Origin: Novosphingobium sp. 18050
GTDB taxonomy: Bacteria > Pseudomonadota > Alphaproteobacteria > Sphingomonadales > Sphingomonadaceae
Length of the DNA: 64,000 nucleotides
Reading direction: 5' to 3'
NCBI RefSeq assembly: GCF_902706195.1
Contig: NZ_CACSJO010000019.1
Location: forward strand, 37,002-101,001
Position 1 is the stretch's first letter. Every line of letters starts with the position of its first letter. The notes under the pieces were generated by a model, which saw only the letters and a program-made list of their open reading frames with translations, did no database searches and had not been told where the DNA came from. Position numbers and translations under genes: made by a program. Positions 25,838 through 35,187 of this stretch are shown in pieces.

Positions 25838-27018
25838 GGTGCGCTGCTCCGGTCGTGCATGGTGTCGTGCGCGGGGGCGAGGGCGGGCAGATGAACCCGT
25901 TCGTACCGGCGGCTGAGCTGGGTGAGGATTTCGTAGGAGATGGTGCCCGCGTCCGCAGCTACCGTGTCGAGGGTCTGGTGCGGGCCGATCAGTTCCACCG
26001 CGGCGCCGGGGTACAGGTGTTCGGCGGGAACGTCGGTCACGTCCAGGGTGATGCTGTCCATCGACACCCGGCCGACCACCGGCACTCGGATGCCCGCGAT
26101 GAAGCCGCTCCCCCGGTTGCCCAGGCAGCGCGGCCAGCCATCGGCATAGCCCACCGGGATCGTGGCGATGCGGCTTTCGCGGGTGACGTGGTGGGTCAGC
26201 CCGTAACCGACGCCGGTGCCTGCCGGGATCGTCCGCAGCTGGGCAACGCGCGCTTCGAGAGCGACGACGGCCCGCATCGGGTTCGGCCCGTCGGAGGGCG
26301 CGCCGCCGTACATCGCGATGCCGGCCCGCACGATGTCGAAATGACCGCGGGCAAGGAACGCGCCGCCGCTGTTGTCGAGCGCGCGGGGTACATGCGGGAA
26401 CCGCGCGGTGATCGCCTCGAAGCGGCTGGCCTGCGCGGCGTTGGCGGCGTCGGCAGGTTCGTCGGCGCAAGCCAGGTGGCTCATGATGAGGCGCAGGTCG
26501 ATGTTCTCAAGAAGGGCAGGCGCGGCCAGCAGCGCGTCGATCTCATCCGCCGGCAGACCCATGCGCGACATGCCGGTATCGACCTGCAGCACACCGGGCA
26601 GCACGCGCCCTTGCGCTGCCGCCAGCGCCGCCCAGCGTTCTATCTGGTCGAGCGAATTGAGCACCGGGATCGCGCCGATCGCCAGGCACTGGGCTTCGGC
26701 GCCGGGCATCAGGCCGTTGAGGACGTAGAGCGGAATGTCGCCGAGCAGATCGGGTTTCAGGGCCTGCGCCTCGCCCAGCAGCGCAACGAAGAGGTGGCGG
26801 CAGCCTGCGTCGATCAGTGTGTGGGCGACCTTCGCGGCGCCCAGGCCATAGCCGTCTGCCTTGACCACGCCGGCGACCTGCGCGGGCGCGACCTGCCGGC
26901 AGAGCAAGCGATAGTTCGCTGCCAGAGCCTCGAAATCGATGGTCAGGACTGCACCGGCCGTCACGAAAGCCCCCGCGTTGTTTTGCCGGCGCTGGCCGGA
27001 CGTATCATCATATCGCAT
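25834..27018 (-). CDS. alr: Alanine racemase, catabolic type
   Basis: The 394-residue PLP enzyme has the cofactor lysine K53 in VKADGYGLG, the substrate-binding GVLQVDTGMSRMG segment, the VGYGLTHH motif with the catalytic Tyr of the second half site, and GRVSMDSITLDV near the end. It interconverts L- and D-alanine. Its position as the first gene before dadA suggests the catabolic (DadX) role rather than cell-wall supply. The first 20 residues before LTIDFEALAANY may be longer than needed, so a start a few codons downstream is possible. It is divergent from an Lrp-type regulator. Confidence 0.9.
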   Translation of the reverse strand: MRYDDTSGQRRQNNAGAFVTAGAVLTIDFEALAANYRLLCRQVAPAQVAGVVKADGYGLGAAKVAHTLIDAGCRHLFVALLGEAQALKPDLLGDIPLYVLNGLMPGAEAQCLAIGAIPVLNSLDQIERWAALAAAQGRVLPGVLQVDTGMSRMGLPADEIDALLAAPALLENIDLRLIMSHLACADEPADAANAAQASRFEAITARFPHVPRALDNSGGAFLARGHFDIVRAGIAMYGGAPSDGPNPMRAVVALEARVAQLRTIPAGTGVGYGLTHHVTRESRIATIPVGYADGWPRCLGNRGSGFIAGIRVPVVGRVSMDSITLDVTDVPAEHLYPGAAVELIGPHQTLDTVAADAGTISYEILTQLSRRYERVHLPALAPAHDTMHDRSSAP

Positions 27019-27104
27019 ATTTCACCGAATTTTCTGCCAGACAGCAGCATGATCCGCTATAAGAAGCGCAGTTCTGCAACTTTATGCGAGGCGTGCGCAA
27101 TACC

Positions 27105-27572
27105 ATGTCATGGACGCCCGACAACATCGATCGTGCCATCCTTCGCCTGCTGCGCGTGGACGGGCGCCGTCCGAATTCCGAGATCGCGCAGGAAGTTGGC
27201 CTGTCGCCCTCGGCCTGTCTGCGCCGGATCAAGATCCTCGAGGATCGCGGCGTGATCCGGGGTTACACTGTCATTACCGGCCCCCACGAGGACGATGAGC
27301 GCGGCGTGGACATTCTGGTCCAGGTCACGCTCGACCGGCAGACCGAGGACTATCTTTCGCGCTTCGAACATGCGGTGCGTCAATGCCCCGAAGTTCGTGA
27401 ATGCTTCCTGATGACCGGCGACGTCGATTACTGGCTGCGGCTGCGCACTGAAAATGTGGCCGCTTACGAGGCAATCCACGGCGAAGTCCTCTCGCGCCTG
27501 CCGGGGGTGACGCGCATCAGTTCCAGCTTCGCAATGCGGGACGCCCTTAGACCCCGGCGGCAGCGGCGATAA
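27105..27572 (+). CDS. Lrp/AsnC family transcriptional regulator
   Basis: The 155-residue protein has an N-terminal winged helix-turn-helix (NIDRAILRLLRVDGRRPNSE, then IAQEVGLSPSACLRRIKILED) and a C-terminal RAM ligand-binding domain (VDILVQVTLDRQT through DVDYWLRLRTENVAAYE). Lrp-type proteins bind an amino acid and control nearby metabolic genes. It is divergent from alr-dadA-ridA with under 90 bases between the starts, and is very probably their local activator with alanine as the effector, as for other dad operons. The ATG at 27105 is chosen over one 21 bases upstream because it leaves the usual short N-terminus. Confidence 0.87.
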   Translation: MSWTPDNIDRAILRLLRVDGRRPNSEIAQEVGLSPSACLRRIKILEDRGVIRGYTVITGPHEDDERGVDILVQVTLDRQTEDYLSRFEHAVRQCPEVRECFLMTGDVDYWLRLRTENVAAYEAIHGEVLSRLPGVTRISSSFAMRDALRPRRQRR

Positions 27573-27678
27573 GGCGGGCACAAGGCTCTGGTCCGGCGCG
27601 GGCATGATCGGATTACCTTGATCTTGCCTCGGAATCCCCGCAAGCCTCAGCTTCCGGTGACCCCATTCTGGCAGGTAA

Positions 27679-30600
27679 ATGCAAGTTACGTCCCATCGCG
27701 TTGGTTCCCCTTCGAAACGCGGCTTCGATCCCCGCTCCGCATTCGGCCTTGTAGTGGCGCTGCTGTTCTTCCTCGTCAGCGGGACGGTCGCTTATTTCAA
27801 TGTGCGCGTACTGCGCGACGATGCGCAGAAGATCGCCCATTCGCACGAGGTGATCGTGGCGGTGAACGCGCTGTTGTCCTCCTTGCAGGACGCCGAGACC
27901 GGCCAGCGCGGCTACCTGCTCACCGGCAAGGACAGCTACCTTGTTCCCTATAGCCGCGCTGTGGCCGACGTCGACGAGCGCTTCGCCGCCATCGCCGCCC
28001 TGACGCGTGAGAATTCCGAGCAGCAGGCCCGGCTGCAACCGCTGCGCCGCCATATCGACGGCAAGCTGGCGGAGCTGAAGGAAACCGTCGACCTGCGCAA
28101 GAAGGTCGGCATCGGCGCCGCACTGGCCGTCGTCGAAACCGATCGCGGCAAGATCGAGATGGACGAAGTGCGCGCGCAGCTCGAAGTCATGCACGTGGAA
28201 GAAGCGCGGTGGCGCCTCCAGCAGCAGGCCGAGATGGCGCAGGCCTATCGCTCCGCCTGGATCAGCGGCGTGTTGTCCTGCGCGCTGGGGATCGTGCTGA
28301 CGCTGGCGATCGGCCTGCTGATTCGCCGCGCCGCAGTTACCGCGGATCGCCAGCAGTGGCTTCAGGCCGGGCAGGTCGATCTTGGCGCGGTCATGCTGGG
28401 TGATCAGAACAGCGAGCAGCTGGGTGATAGCGTATTGGCCTTCCTCGTGCGGTTCACAGGCGCGCAGGCCGGGGCGCTCTTCGCGGCCGAGGGCGGGCAT
28501 TATCGCCGCGTCGCATCCTACGGCGTGCCGGTCGACGCGCAGCTGGTGGAGCGTTTTTCGCTGCGGCAGGGCCTGCTGGGGCAGGTCGCGGCGGACGGCG
28601 AGCCGGTGCTGCTGGCCGATATTCCCGACGGCTACCTGACCATTGGCTCCACCTTCGGCAGCGACAAGCCGCGCCACCTGCTGATCGCGCCGGTCTTTGC
28701 CGACAAGGCGGTACAGGGCGTGATCGAGCTGGGCTTCCTGCAGCCGGTGGACGGACAGATCCTGGCATTCCTGTCCGAGATTTCCGGCGCGGTGGGCGTG
28801 GCCCTGCGTTCGGCCCGCTACCGCGCGCAGTTGCAGCACCATGCAGAGGAACTGCAGGTCCAGAGCGAGGAACTGCGCGTCTCCAACGAGGAGCTGGAGG
28901 AGCAGGGCCGTGCGCTCAAGGAATCGGCCGCGAACCTCGAACAGCAGCAGGTCGAGCTGGAGCAGACCAATTCGCAGCTTGAGGAACAGGCGCAGTTGCT
29001 GGAAGCCCAGCGAGACGACCTCGCGCGCTCCAACTCCGTCGTCGAACTGAAGGCGCGCGAGCTGGAACAGGCGAGCCGCTACAAGTCCGACTTCCTCGCC
29101 AACATGAGCCACGAACTGCGCACGCCGCTCAATTCGCTGCTGATCCTCTCCAAGCTGCTGGGCGACAACCGGGGCGAGAACCTGACCGGCGAGCAGGTCC
29201 AGTACGCACGCACGATCGAATCCGCCGGCAACGATCTGCTGGCGCTCATCAACGACATCCTCGACCTGTCGAAGATCGAGGCAGGGCATCTTCAGATCAG
29301 GCCGGAATCGGTGTTGGTCGAACGTCTTGCGGGCGATCTTCGGCAGGTTTTCCAGCCCATTGCCACGAACCGCAAGCTGGCCTTCGAGATCGCGATCGCG
29401 CCTGGCTCGGCAAGCACGATCGAGACCGATCGCCAGCGTATCGAGCAGATCCTCAAGAACCTTCTGTCGAATGCGTTCAAGTTCACCGAGACGGGCAGCG
29501 TGCGGCTGGAAGTGGGGCCGGACGGGGACGACCGCATCCTGATTTCCGTCACCGATACCGGCATCGGCATTCCCGAAGAACAGCAGCAGGCGATCTTCGA
29601 GGCGTTTCGCCAGGCCGACGGAACCGTCAGCCGCAAGTACGGCGGCACCGGCCTTGGCCTGTCGATCTCGCGTGAGCTGGCGCGCCTGCTTGGTGGTTCG
29701 ATCTCGCTCACCAGCGTGGCCGGGCAGGGCAGCCGCTTTGCCCTGTCGCTGCCGGTCGCCTATGATCCCGGCGAGGTGGCGGCGCGTGTGGAACCTGTGG
29801 AACCGGCAGCGGCAAGCCAGACTGCACGGATGGCTGCCCCGGCCGCCAAACCGCGTCCCGTACCGTTGCAACGGCAGGTAGAGGACGACCGCGACGCGCT
29901 CACCTCCACCCAGCGCGTGCTGCTGGTGGTGGAGGACGACGCTTCTTTCGCGGGCATCGTGCGCGACATTTCGCGCGAGATGGGTTTCCAGTGCCTGGTT
30001 ACCGGCACCGCTGAGGAAGCGCTGCATCTTGCCCGCACCTTCAAGCCCCACGCCGTGGTGCTGGACGTGGGCCTGCCCGACCAGTCCGGCCTTGCCCTGC
30101 TCGACCGCCTCAAGCGCGACGTCGAGACGCGGCATATCCCGGTCCATGTCGTCTCGGGCAGCGACCATACGCAGACCGCGCTGTCGCTCGGCGCGATCGG
30201 CTATCTCATCAAGCCGGTGAAGCGCGAGGAACTGGCCGACGTGCTCGATGCACTGGCCGCCAAGCTGGCTTCGGATGCGCGCCGCGTGCTCATCGTCGAG
30301 GACGATGACGTGCAGCGCGATGCGGTGGGCAGGCTGCTCGCTACGGGTGAGGTGGAGACGGTCGGCGTCGCCACGGCCGCCGAGTGCCTGGAGGCCCTCA
30401 AGACACAGACGTTCGACTGCATGGTGCTGGACCTCAACCTGCCCGATGCCAGCGGCTTCTCGCTGCTGGAGACGCTCTCCAAGGAGAACGCCTATTCGTT
30501 CCCGCCGGTGATCGTCTACACCGGCCACGACCTGACCACCGAGGACGAGCAGCGCCTGCGCCGCTATTCGGATTCGATCATCATCAAGGGCGCGCGTTCG

Positions 30601-31098
30601 CCCGAGCGCCTGCTCGACGAGGTTTCGCTGTTCCTGCACCAGGTCGTCACCGAACTGCCGCCCGAACAGCAGACGATGATCCGCGCCGCGCGCAACCGCG
30701 ACGCCATTCTCGAAGGGCGCCGCATCCTCGTGGTGGAGGACGATGTGCGCAACGTCTTCTCGCTGACCAACATCCTCGAGCCGCAGGGTGCCGTGGTGGA
30801 AATCGCGCGCAACGGGCAGGAAGCGCTCGACGCGCTCGAAAGCGCATCGGACGACGATGCCCGGCGGATCGACCTTGTGCTGATGGATGTGATGATGCCG
30901 GTGATGGACGGGCTGACCGCCACGCGCGCGATTCGAAAGGACCCGCGCTGGACCAAGCTGCCGGTCATCGCACTGACCGCCAAGGCCATGCCCGACGATC
31001 AGGAACGCTGCATCGAATCCGGTGCGAACGACTACATGGCCAAGCCTCTGGACGTGGACAAGCTGCTCTCGCTGGTCCGCGTCTGGATGCCGCGCTAA
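27679..31098 (+). CDS. Hybrid sensor histidine kinase: CHASE3, GAF, HisKA, HATPase, three receiver domains
   Basis: The 1139-residue protein begins with a membrane helix (about 22-42), a periplasmic CHASE3 domain (45-180, with DAETGQRGYLLTG) and a second helix (about 193-215). A GAF domain (about 230-375) and a long coiled coil (about 380-465, Glu/Gln-rich) come next. The kinase follows with H478 in NMSHELRTPL and an ATP-binding domain with DTGIGIPEE and GGTGLGLSIS. Three receivers close it, with phospho-accepting D796, D918 and D1070. It heads an operon with CheR, CheB and a REC-kinase. CHASE3 ligands are unknown. The ATG at 27679 has an AGG in its upstream sequence. Confidence 0.92.
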   Translation: MQVTSHRVGSPSKRGFDPRSAFGLVVALLFFLVSGTVAYFNVRVLRDDAQKIAHSHEVIVAVNALLSSLQDAETGQRGYLLTGKDSYLVPYSRAVADVDERFAAIAALTRENSEQQARLQPLRRHIDGKLAELKETVDLRKKVGIGAALAVVETDRGKIEMDEVRAQLEVMHVEEARWRLQQQAEMAQAYRSAWISGVLSCALGIVLTLAIGLLIRRAAVTADRQQWLQAGQVDLGAVMLGDQNSEQLGDSVLAFLVRFTGAQAGALFAAEGGHYRRVASYGVPVDAQLVERFSLRQGLLGQVAADGEPVLLADIPDGYLTIGSTFGSDKPRHLLIAPVFADKAVQGVIELGFLQPVDGQILAFLSEISGAVGVALRSARYRAQLQHHAEELQVQSEELRVSNEELEEQGRALKESAANLEQQQVELEQTNSQLEEQAQLLEAQRDDLARSNSVVELKARELEQASRYKSDFLANMSHELRTPLNSLLILSKLLGDNRGENLTGEQVQYARTIESAGNDLLALINDILDLSKIEAGHLQIRPESVLVERLAGDLRQVFQPIATNRKLAFEIAIAPGSASTIETDRQRIEQILKNLLSNAFKFTETGSVRLEVGPDGDDRILISVTDTGIGIPEEQQQAIFEAFRQADGTVSRKYGGTGLGLSISRELARLLGGSISLTSVAGQGSRFALSLPVAYDPGEVAARVEPVEPAAASQTARMAAPAAKPRPVPLQRQVEDDRDALTSTQRVLLVVEDDASFAGIVRDISREMGFQCLVTGTAEEALHLARTFKPHAVVLDVGLPDQSGLALLDRLKRDVETRHIPVHVVSGSDHTQTALSLGAIGYLIKPVKREELADVLDALAAKLASDARRVLIVEDDDVQRDAVGRLLATGEVETVGVATAAECLEALKTQTFDCMVLDLNLPDASGFSLLETLSKENAYSFPPVIVYTGHDLTTEDEQRLRRYSDSIIIKGARSPERLLDEVSLFLHQVVTELPPEQQTMIRAARNRDAILEGRRILVVEDDVRNVFSLTNILEPQGAVVEIARNGQEALDALESASDDDARRIDLVLMDVMMPVMDGLTATRAIRKDPRWTKLPVIALTAKAMPDDQERCIESGANDYMAKPLDVDKLLSLVRVWMPR

Positions 31099-31111
31099 GG
31101 CTGCGGGCACC

Positions 31112-31939
31112 ATGGAAGACGAGAAGATCGAGGACATCGAGATCCGCCTCCTGCTGGAGGCGCTCTACCGGCGTTATCACTACGACTTCCGCAATTACGC
31201 GCAGGCTTCGATCAAGCGCCGGCTGCGCCAGGCGCGCGAGCGTCAGGGCGTGGCGACTTACTCCGCGCTTCAGGACAAGTTGCTCCACGATCCCGCCGCC
31301 GCCGCAAGGGTGCTGCGCTTCCTGACCGTGCAGGTCAGCGATTTCTTCCGCGATCCCTCGTACTTCAAGGCGATCCGCGAGAAAGTGGTGCCGCACCTCA
31401 AGACTTATCCTTCGCTCAAGGTGTGGATCGCGGGCTGCAGTGCGGGCGAGGAACTCCACTCCCTTGCCATCCTGTTCCGCGAAGAAGGGCTGGAGGAGCG
31501 CACGCTTTTCTATGCCACCGACATCAATCAGGACGCGCTGGAGGCCGCCTCGCGCGGCATCTACCCGCTGGACCGGATGAAGGCTTTTACTGAAAACTAC
31601 CGCCTCTCGGGCGGTCGGGCATCGCTTTCGGATTACTACAGCACCGGCTACGGGGGCGCGGTGTTCGACAAGTCGCTGCGCGAACGGGTGCTGTTTTCAG
31701 ACCACAGTCTGGTCACCGATGCGGTCTTTTCCGAGATGCAGCTGATATCCTGCCGCAACGTGATGATCTACTTTGATCGCCAGCTTCAGGACCGTGCTGT
31801 GGGCCTGTTCCGCGATTCGCTGGGGCGGGGCGGCTTCCTGGGCCTCGGCTCGAAGGAGACCCTGCGTTTTTCCGAGCATGTCGACGCCTTCTCCGAATTC
31901 GTGCGCGAGGAGAAGATTTACCAGAGGCGCAAGGCTTGA
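31112..31939 (+). CDS. CheR-type protein-glutamate O-methyltransferase
   Basis: The 275-residue protein has the CheR N-terminal helical domain (LLLEALYRRYHYDFRNYAQA, SIKRRLRQ) and the SAM-binding domain with VWIAGCSAGEELHSLA, YATDINQDALEAA and ISCRNVMIYF. CheR methylates glutamates on chemoreceptors using S-adenosylmethionine. No chemoreceptor gene is present nearby, so the methyl acceptor may be the preceding coiled-coil kinase or an unlinked receptor. The start at 31112 lies 13 bases past the kinase stop, and the gene overlaps the following CheB gene by 4 bases. Confidence 0.88.
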   Translation: MEDEKIEDIEIRLLLEALYRRYHYDFRNYAQASIKRRLRQARERQGVATYSALQDKLLHDPAAAARVLRFLTVQVSDFFRDPSYFKAIREKVVPHLKTYPSLKVWIAGCSAGEELHSLAILFREEGLEERTLFYATDINQDALEAASRGIYPLDRMKAFTENYRLSGGRASLSDYYSTGYGGAVFDKSLRERVLFSDHSLVTDAVFSEMQLISCRNVMIYFDRQLQDRAVGLFRDSLGRGGFLGLGSKETLRFSEHVDAFSEFVREEKIYQRRKA

Positions 31940-32529
31940 GCGAACCGGGGGTGAGCGCGCGCAGGACGCCGGATGCGGTGGTCATCGGCGCCTCTGCCGG
32001 GGCGATCCAGGCGCTGCTGCACATCCTGCCCGCACTACCGGAAGACTATGCGCTGCCGGTGCTGATCGTCGTCCATGTTCCTCCGGGGCGGCGCAGCGAG
32101 TTGACGATGCTGTTCGCGGCCAAGTGCCGCCTGCCGGTGGGCGAAGGGGAGGACAAGGAGCCGATCCTGCCCGGAACGGTGACGTTCGCACCGCCCGATT
32201 ATCATATGCTGGTCGAGCCGGGCGGGACGATTTCGCTCTCGCGCGATGAACAGGTGCTCTTCTCGCGGCCCTCCATCGATGTCCTGTTCGAAAGCGCTGC
32301 GGACGCCTATGGTCCGGGTCTCGTCGGTGTGGTGCTGACGGGAGCCAACGAGGACGGGGCGCAGGGTCTCGCCGCCGTGGCACAGGCGGGAGGGATGACG
32401 CTCGTGCAGGATCCGGCGAGTGCTTATGCGCGCGCGATGCCTGAGGCTGCGCTGAAAGCGTGCCGCGCGGCGCGCAGGATGTCGCTCGACGGGATCGTCG
32501 CGGCCCTGCTTGCGGCGGGGACGCGGTGA
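31936..32529 (+). CDS. CheB-type methylesterase domain protein without receiver
   Basis: The 197-residue protein consists only of the CheB catalytic domain; the receiver domain of classical CheB is absent. The catalytic triad is intact: S20 in GASAG, H47 in VVHVPP and D140 in TGANEDGAQGL. CheB removes methyl groups from, or deamidates, receptor glutamates/glutamines. Without a receiver its activity cannot be controlled by phosphorylation in the usual way. Translation probably starts at a TTG that overlaps the cheR stop, and the stop codon overlaps the next gene start (TGATG). Tight coupling suggests the four products act together. Confidence 0.87.
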   Translation: MSEPGVSARRTPDAVVIGASAGAIQALLHILPALPEDYALPVLIVVHVPPGRRSELTMLFAAKCRLPVGEGEDKEPILPGTVTFAPPDYHMLVEPGGTISLSRDEQVLFSRPSIDVLFESAADAYGPGLVGVVLTGANEDGAQGLAAVAQAGGMTLVQDPASAYARAMPEAALKACRAARRMSLDGIVAALLAAGTR

Positions 32530-33710
32530 TGTCGATGAACGCACCTGTTCCCGTGCTGCTGGTAGACGACCTGCCCGCCAACCTGCTCGCGCTGGAAGGC
32601 CTGTTGCAGCGCGACGACCTCGTTCTGCTCAAGGCGCAGTCGGGCGAGGAAGCGCTGGAACTGCTGCTGCAGAACGATGTGGCACTGGCCCTGCTGGACG
32701 TACAGATGCCGGGCATGGATGGCTTCGAGCTGGCGGAAATCATGCGTGGGTCCGAACGCACGCGCCACGTCCCGATCATCTTCGTGACGGCCGGCAGCTC
32801 TGACCGTCAGAGGCGTTTTCGGGGCTACGAGGCGGGGGCGGTGGACTTCATCGCCAAGCCGATCGAGCCGCACGTCCTGCGCAGCAAGGCGGACGTCTTC
32901 TTCGACCTCTATTGCCAGCGCCGCCAGATCGCGACCCAGTGCGACGAACTGGCGGCTTCGGCGGTTGCGCTGCGTGACGCGGACCGCGCCAAGGACCAGT
33001 TCCTTGCCGTCCTGGCCCACGAACTGCGCAATCCAGTGGCCGCCCTGATGAGCGGGCTGGACCTGCTGAACCGTCAGCGCGCGCCCGAACAGGCAGAGAT
33101 GATCCGCGGTCAGATGGAACGGATGCTGTTCCACCTCGCCCGGCTGGTCGAGGACCTGCTCGACGTGTCGCGGATCAGCGAGGGCAAGATTTCCCTCAAG
33201 ACCGGGCGGATCGAACTGAAGGATGTCCTGCTTTCGGCCATCGAGGCCAGCCGGCACAATATCGACGCCGCCGGGCACCGGCTCAACGTCGATATGCCGA
33301 GCAGCGCCGTATGGCTGGAGGTCGATTATACCCGGCTGGCGCAGGTCGTGGCCAACCTGCTGAACAATGCCGCCAAGTACACGCCCGCAGGCGGGGACAT
33401 CGGCCTGTTCGCGGCAGCGGACGAGAACTGGGTCGAAATCCGCGTCTCGGACAATGGCGTGGGTATTCCGGCGGACATGCAGGCGCGCATCTTCGAGATA
33501 TTCACACAGGTCGAAAACCACCGTGCCCGCGCGCAGGGCGGCCTTGGCATCGGCCTTGCGCTGGTGCGGCGACTGGTCTTGCTGCACGGCGGCAGCATCT
33601 CGGTCGCCAGTGAGGGGCAGGGCAAGGGCAGCACGTTCACGGTGCGGCTGCCGACCATGCGCGGGCAGGGCGAAGACATCGAGCAGGCGCCCGCGGTGCC
33701 CAAGGGATAG
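32529..33710 (+). CDS. Receiver-histidine kinase hybrid
   Basis: The 393-residue cytosolic protein has an N-terminal receiver domain (about 8-122, D57 in LALLDVQMPG, the conserved Lys in FIAKPIEP). A short coiled coil precedes a HisKA domain (H164 in VLAHELRNP) and an ATPase domain with VANLLNNAAKYT, DNGVGIPAD and GLGIGLALVRR. There is no membrane segment, so it is probably driven by phosphotransfer onto its receiver from the hybrid kinase at the head of the operon. A TGATG overlap couples it to the CheB gene. Its own output partner is not encoded nearby. Confidence 0.9.
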   Translation: MSMNAPVPVLLVDDLPANLLALEGLLQRDDLVLLKAQSGEEALELLLQNDVALALLDVQMPGMDGFELAEIMRGSERTRHVPIIFVTAGSSDRQRRFRGYEAGAVDFIAKPIEPHVLRSKADVFFDLYCQRRQIATQCDELAASAVALRDADRAKDQFLAVLAHELRNPVAALMSGLDLLNRQRAPEQAEMIRGQMERMLFHLARLVEDLLDVSRISEGKISLKTGRIELKDVLLSAIEASRHNIDAAGHRLNVDMPSSAVWLEVDYTRLAQVVANLLNNAAKYTPAGGDIGLFAAADENWVEIRVSDNGVGIPADMQARIFEIFTQVENHRARAQGGLGIGLALVRRLVLLHGGSISVASEGQGKGSTFTVRLPTMRGQGEDIEQAPAVPKG

Positions 33711-33827
33711 CGCCTCGGGCCAAAGAACGGCTTCTCCGACCTGATCGGGCGTTGCTGACCCGGCCCGCCCTTTCAATACCCTTGCCGCCCCGTAGGAGCC
33801 CCGTGCCGATCCCGCCTGCCCGTCCCG

Positions 33828-33849
33828 CCTGCCCGGTGCGCAGGGCAGG
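33828..33849. other. Hairpin in the gap between the signalling operon and the glycosyltransferase genes
   Basis: CCTGCCC (33828-33834) pairs with GGGCAGG (33843-33849). There is no T tract. The 247-base gap around it (33711-33957) holds no gene, and must contain the promoter of the next gene. Confidence 0.35.
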
Positions 33850-33957
33850 CTGCCGCGCGATTGTTGCATCGCGTCAGGGAGGCTGAGACACGCTGAAATT
33901 CGCAGGCAACGGGGTGGGGATAGCCGCAATATACCAAGGCTAGGAACGGAGAAGGCC

Positions 33958-35187
33958 ATGCTTCGACCGATCGAGCTTCGCGCCGATCTGGCAGCGCCGC
34001 AGAAGGTCTGCTTCTTTTTCAACGCGCAGCTGCACCATGTTTTCCACGCTATGCCCCTGGCAGTCGAGATGTCGCGCGATCCGCGTTTCGCGGTCGATAT
34101 CATCGCGATGACCGAGGATCACGTCACGCTGGCAAAGGATATTGCCGCGCGCCACGGCGCCGGCAACCTCGATATCCTGCGCGTGGGTAGCCCGCTGCTG
34201 TCCGCGATCACCGGTCTGACGGGCGGCGCCACGCCGCCCAAGTTGCCGGCGTTGGCGTCGGCACGGTCGCTGCTGACGGGCTACGACGCGATCGTCGTGC
34301 CGGAGCGGACTTCGCTGCTGCTGCGCTTCGCGGGGCTGCACCGCACGGCGTTCATCCATACCTGCCACGGCGCCGGAGACCGCGCGGTCGGCTATGACCG
34401 CCGTATCCGCCAGTTCGATTTCGTGCTGCTGGCGGGCGAGAAGCAGCGCCGGCGAATGCTGGAGAAGCGCCTGATCCGCGAAGGACACTATGCCGTCGTT
34501 GGCTATGGCAAGTTCGACCTGACCGAACGCGGGCTGCCTGACCGCTTGTTTCCCGACGACCGGCCGATCGTGCTCTACAACCCGCATTTTTCGAAGCGAC
34601 TTTCGTCGTGGCGGGAGATGGGCCTCGACGTGATCCGCCAGTTCGCACGGGACGATCGCTTCAACCTGATCGTTGCGCCGCATATCCGTCTTTACGACAA
34701 CCGCCGCCGCCGCGCGCGGATGGAGCGGCAGCTTGCCGAATTCGCCAGTCTGCCGAACATCCATGTCGATCTGGGAAGCCCGGCGAGCGTGGATATGCGC
34801 TATACCCGCGCGGCTTCGGTCTACCTTGGCGACGTCAGCAGCCAGGTCTACGAATTCGTGGTGCGCCCGCGCCCTTGCCTGTTTCTCGACGCCCAAGATG
34901 TGCAGTGGGAGGGCAACCCCAACTACCGCCACTGGCAATATGGCCCCGTCCACCGTAGCAGCGCGGGGATCGTCGACAAGGTGGCGACCGCCATGGCCGA
35001 TCACGACGTTTATGCCCCCACCCAGCGGGAGGGCGTGGCCGAGACCTTCGACCGCGAGGCGGGGCGTTCCTCTGCGCGCGCAGCCAGGGCGGTGGGCGAT
35101 TTCCTCGCCCGCCGTGAGGCTGCTCGCGGTGCAGGGCGCCTGCCGTCAACGGAGCGCCCCGGCCGCAATGTCCTCGTTCATGAGTGA
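33958..35187 (+). CDS. CDP-glycerol glycerophosphotransferase-like / GT-B glycosyltransferase-type protein
   Basis: The 409-residue protein has no membrane segment. Its middle and C-terminal parts show GT-B-like features: HTCHGAGDRAVGYDRR, VVGYGKFDLTER, IVLYNPHFSKR and the late motif YLGDVSSQVYEF. The arrangement of a glycine-lysine-x-D motif and a D-x-S-S motif resembles CDP-glycerol glycerophosphotransferases (TagF/TarF type), which transfer glycerol-phosphate or ribitol-phosphate to polymers. I give a family resemblance only. GGAGAAGG precedes the ATG. It overlaps the following glycosyltransferase gene by 20 bases, so both likely act on the same surface glycan or glycolipid. Confidence 0.6.
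   Translation: MLRPIELRADLAAPQKVCFFFNAQLHHVFHAMPLAVEMSRDPRFAVDIIAMTEDHVTLAKDIAARHGAGNLDILRVGSPLLSAITGLTGGATPPKLPALASARSLLTGYDAIVVPERTSLLLRFAGLHRTAFIHTCHGAGDRAVGYDRRIRQFDFVLLAGEKQRRRMLEKRLIREGHYAVVGYGKFDLTERGLPDRLFPDDRPIVLYNPHFSKRLSSWREMGLDVIRQFARDDRFNLIVAPHIRLYDNRRRRARMERQLAEFASLPNIHVDLGSPASVDMRYTRAASVYLGDVSSQVYEFVVRPRPCLFLDAQDVQWEGNPNYRHWQYGPVHRSSAGIVDKVATAMADHDVYAPTQREGVAETFDREAGRSSARAARAVGDFLARREAARGAGRLPSTERPGRNVLVHE

Noticed and set aside
26996..27012. ACGTATCAT upstream of alr as a third copy of the ZnuD/MerC operator.
   Set aside because: Only nine bases match and the left half (TGATA) is absent, so it is probably chance.
27613..31137. Very long antisense reading frame (over 1100 codons) opposite the CHASE3 hybrid kinase.
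   Set aside because: It is a shadow frame caused by high GC at third positions; the sense strand has a complete set of domain motifs and the antisense product is Arg/His/Gln-rich with no recognisable motif.
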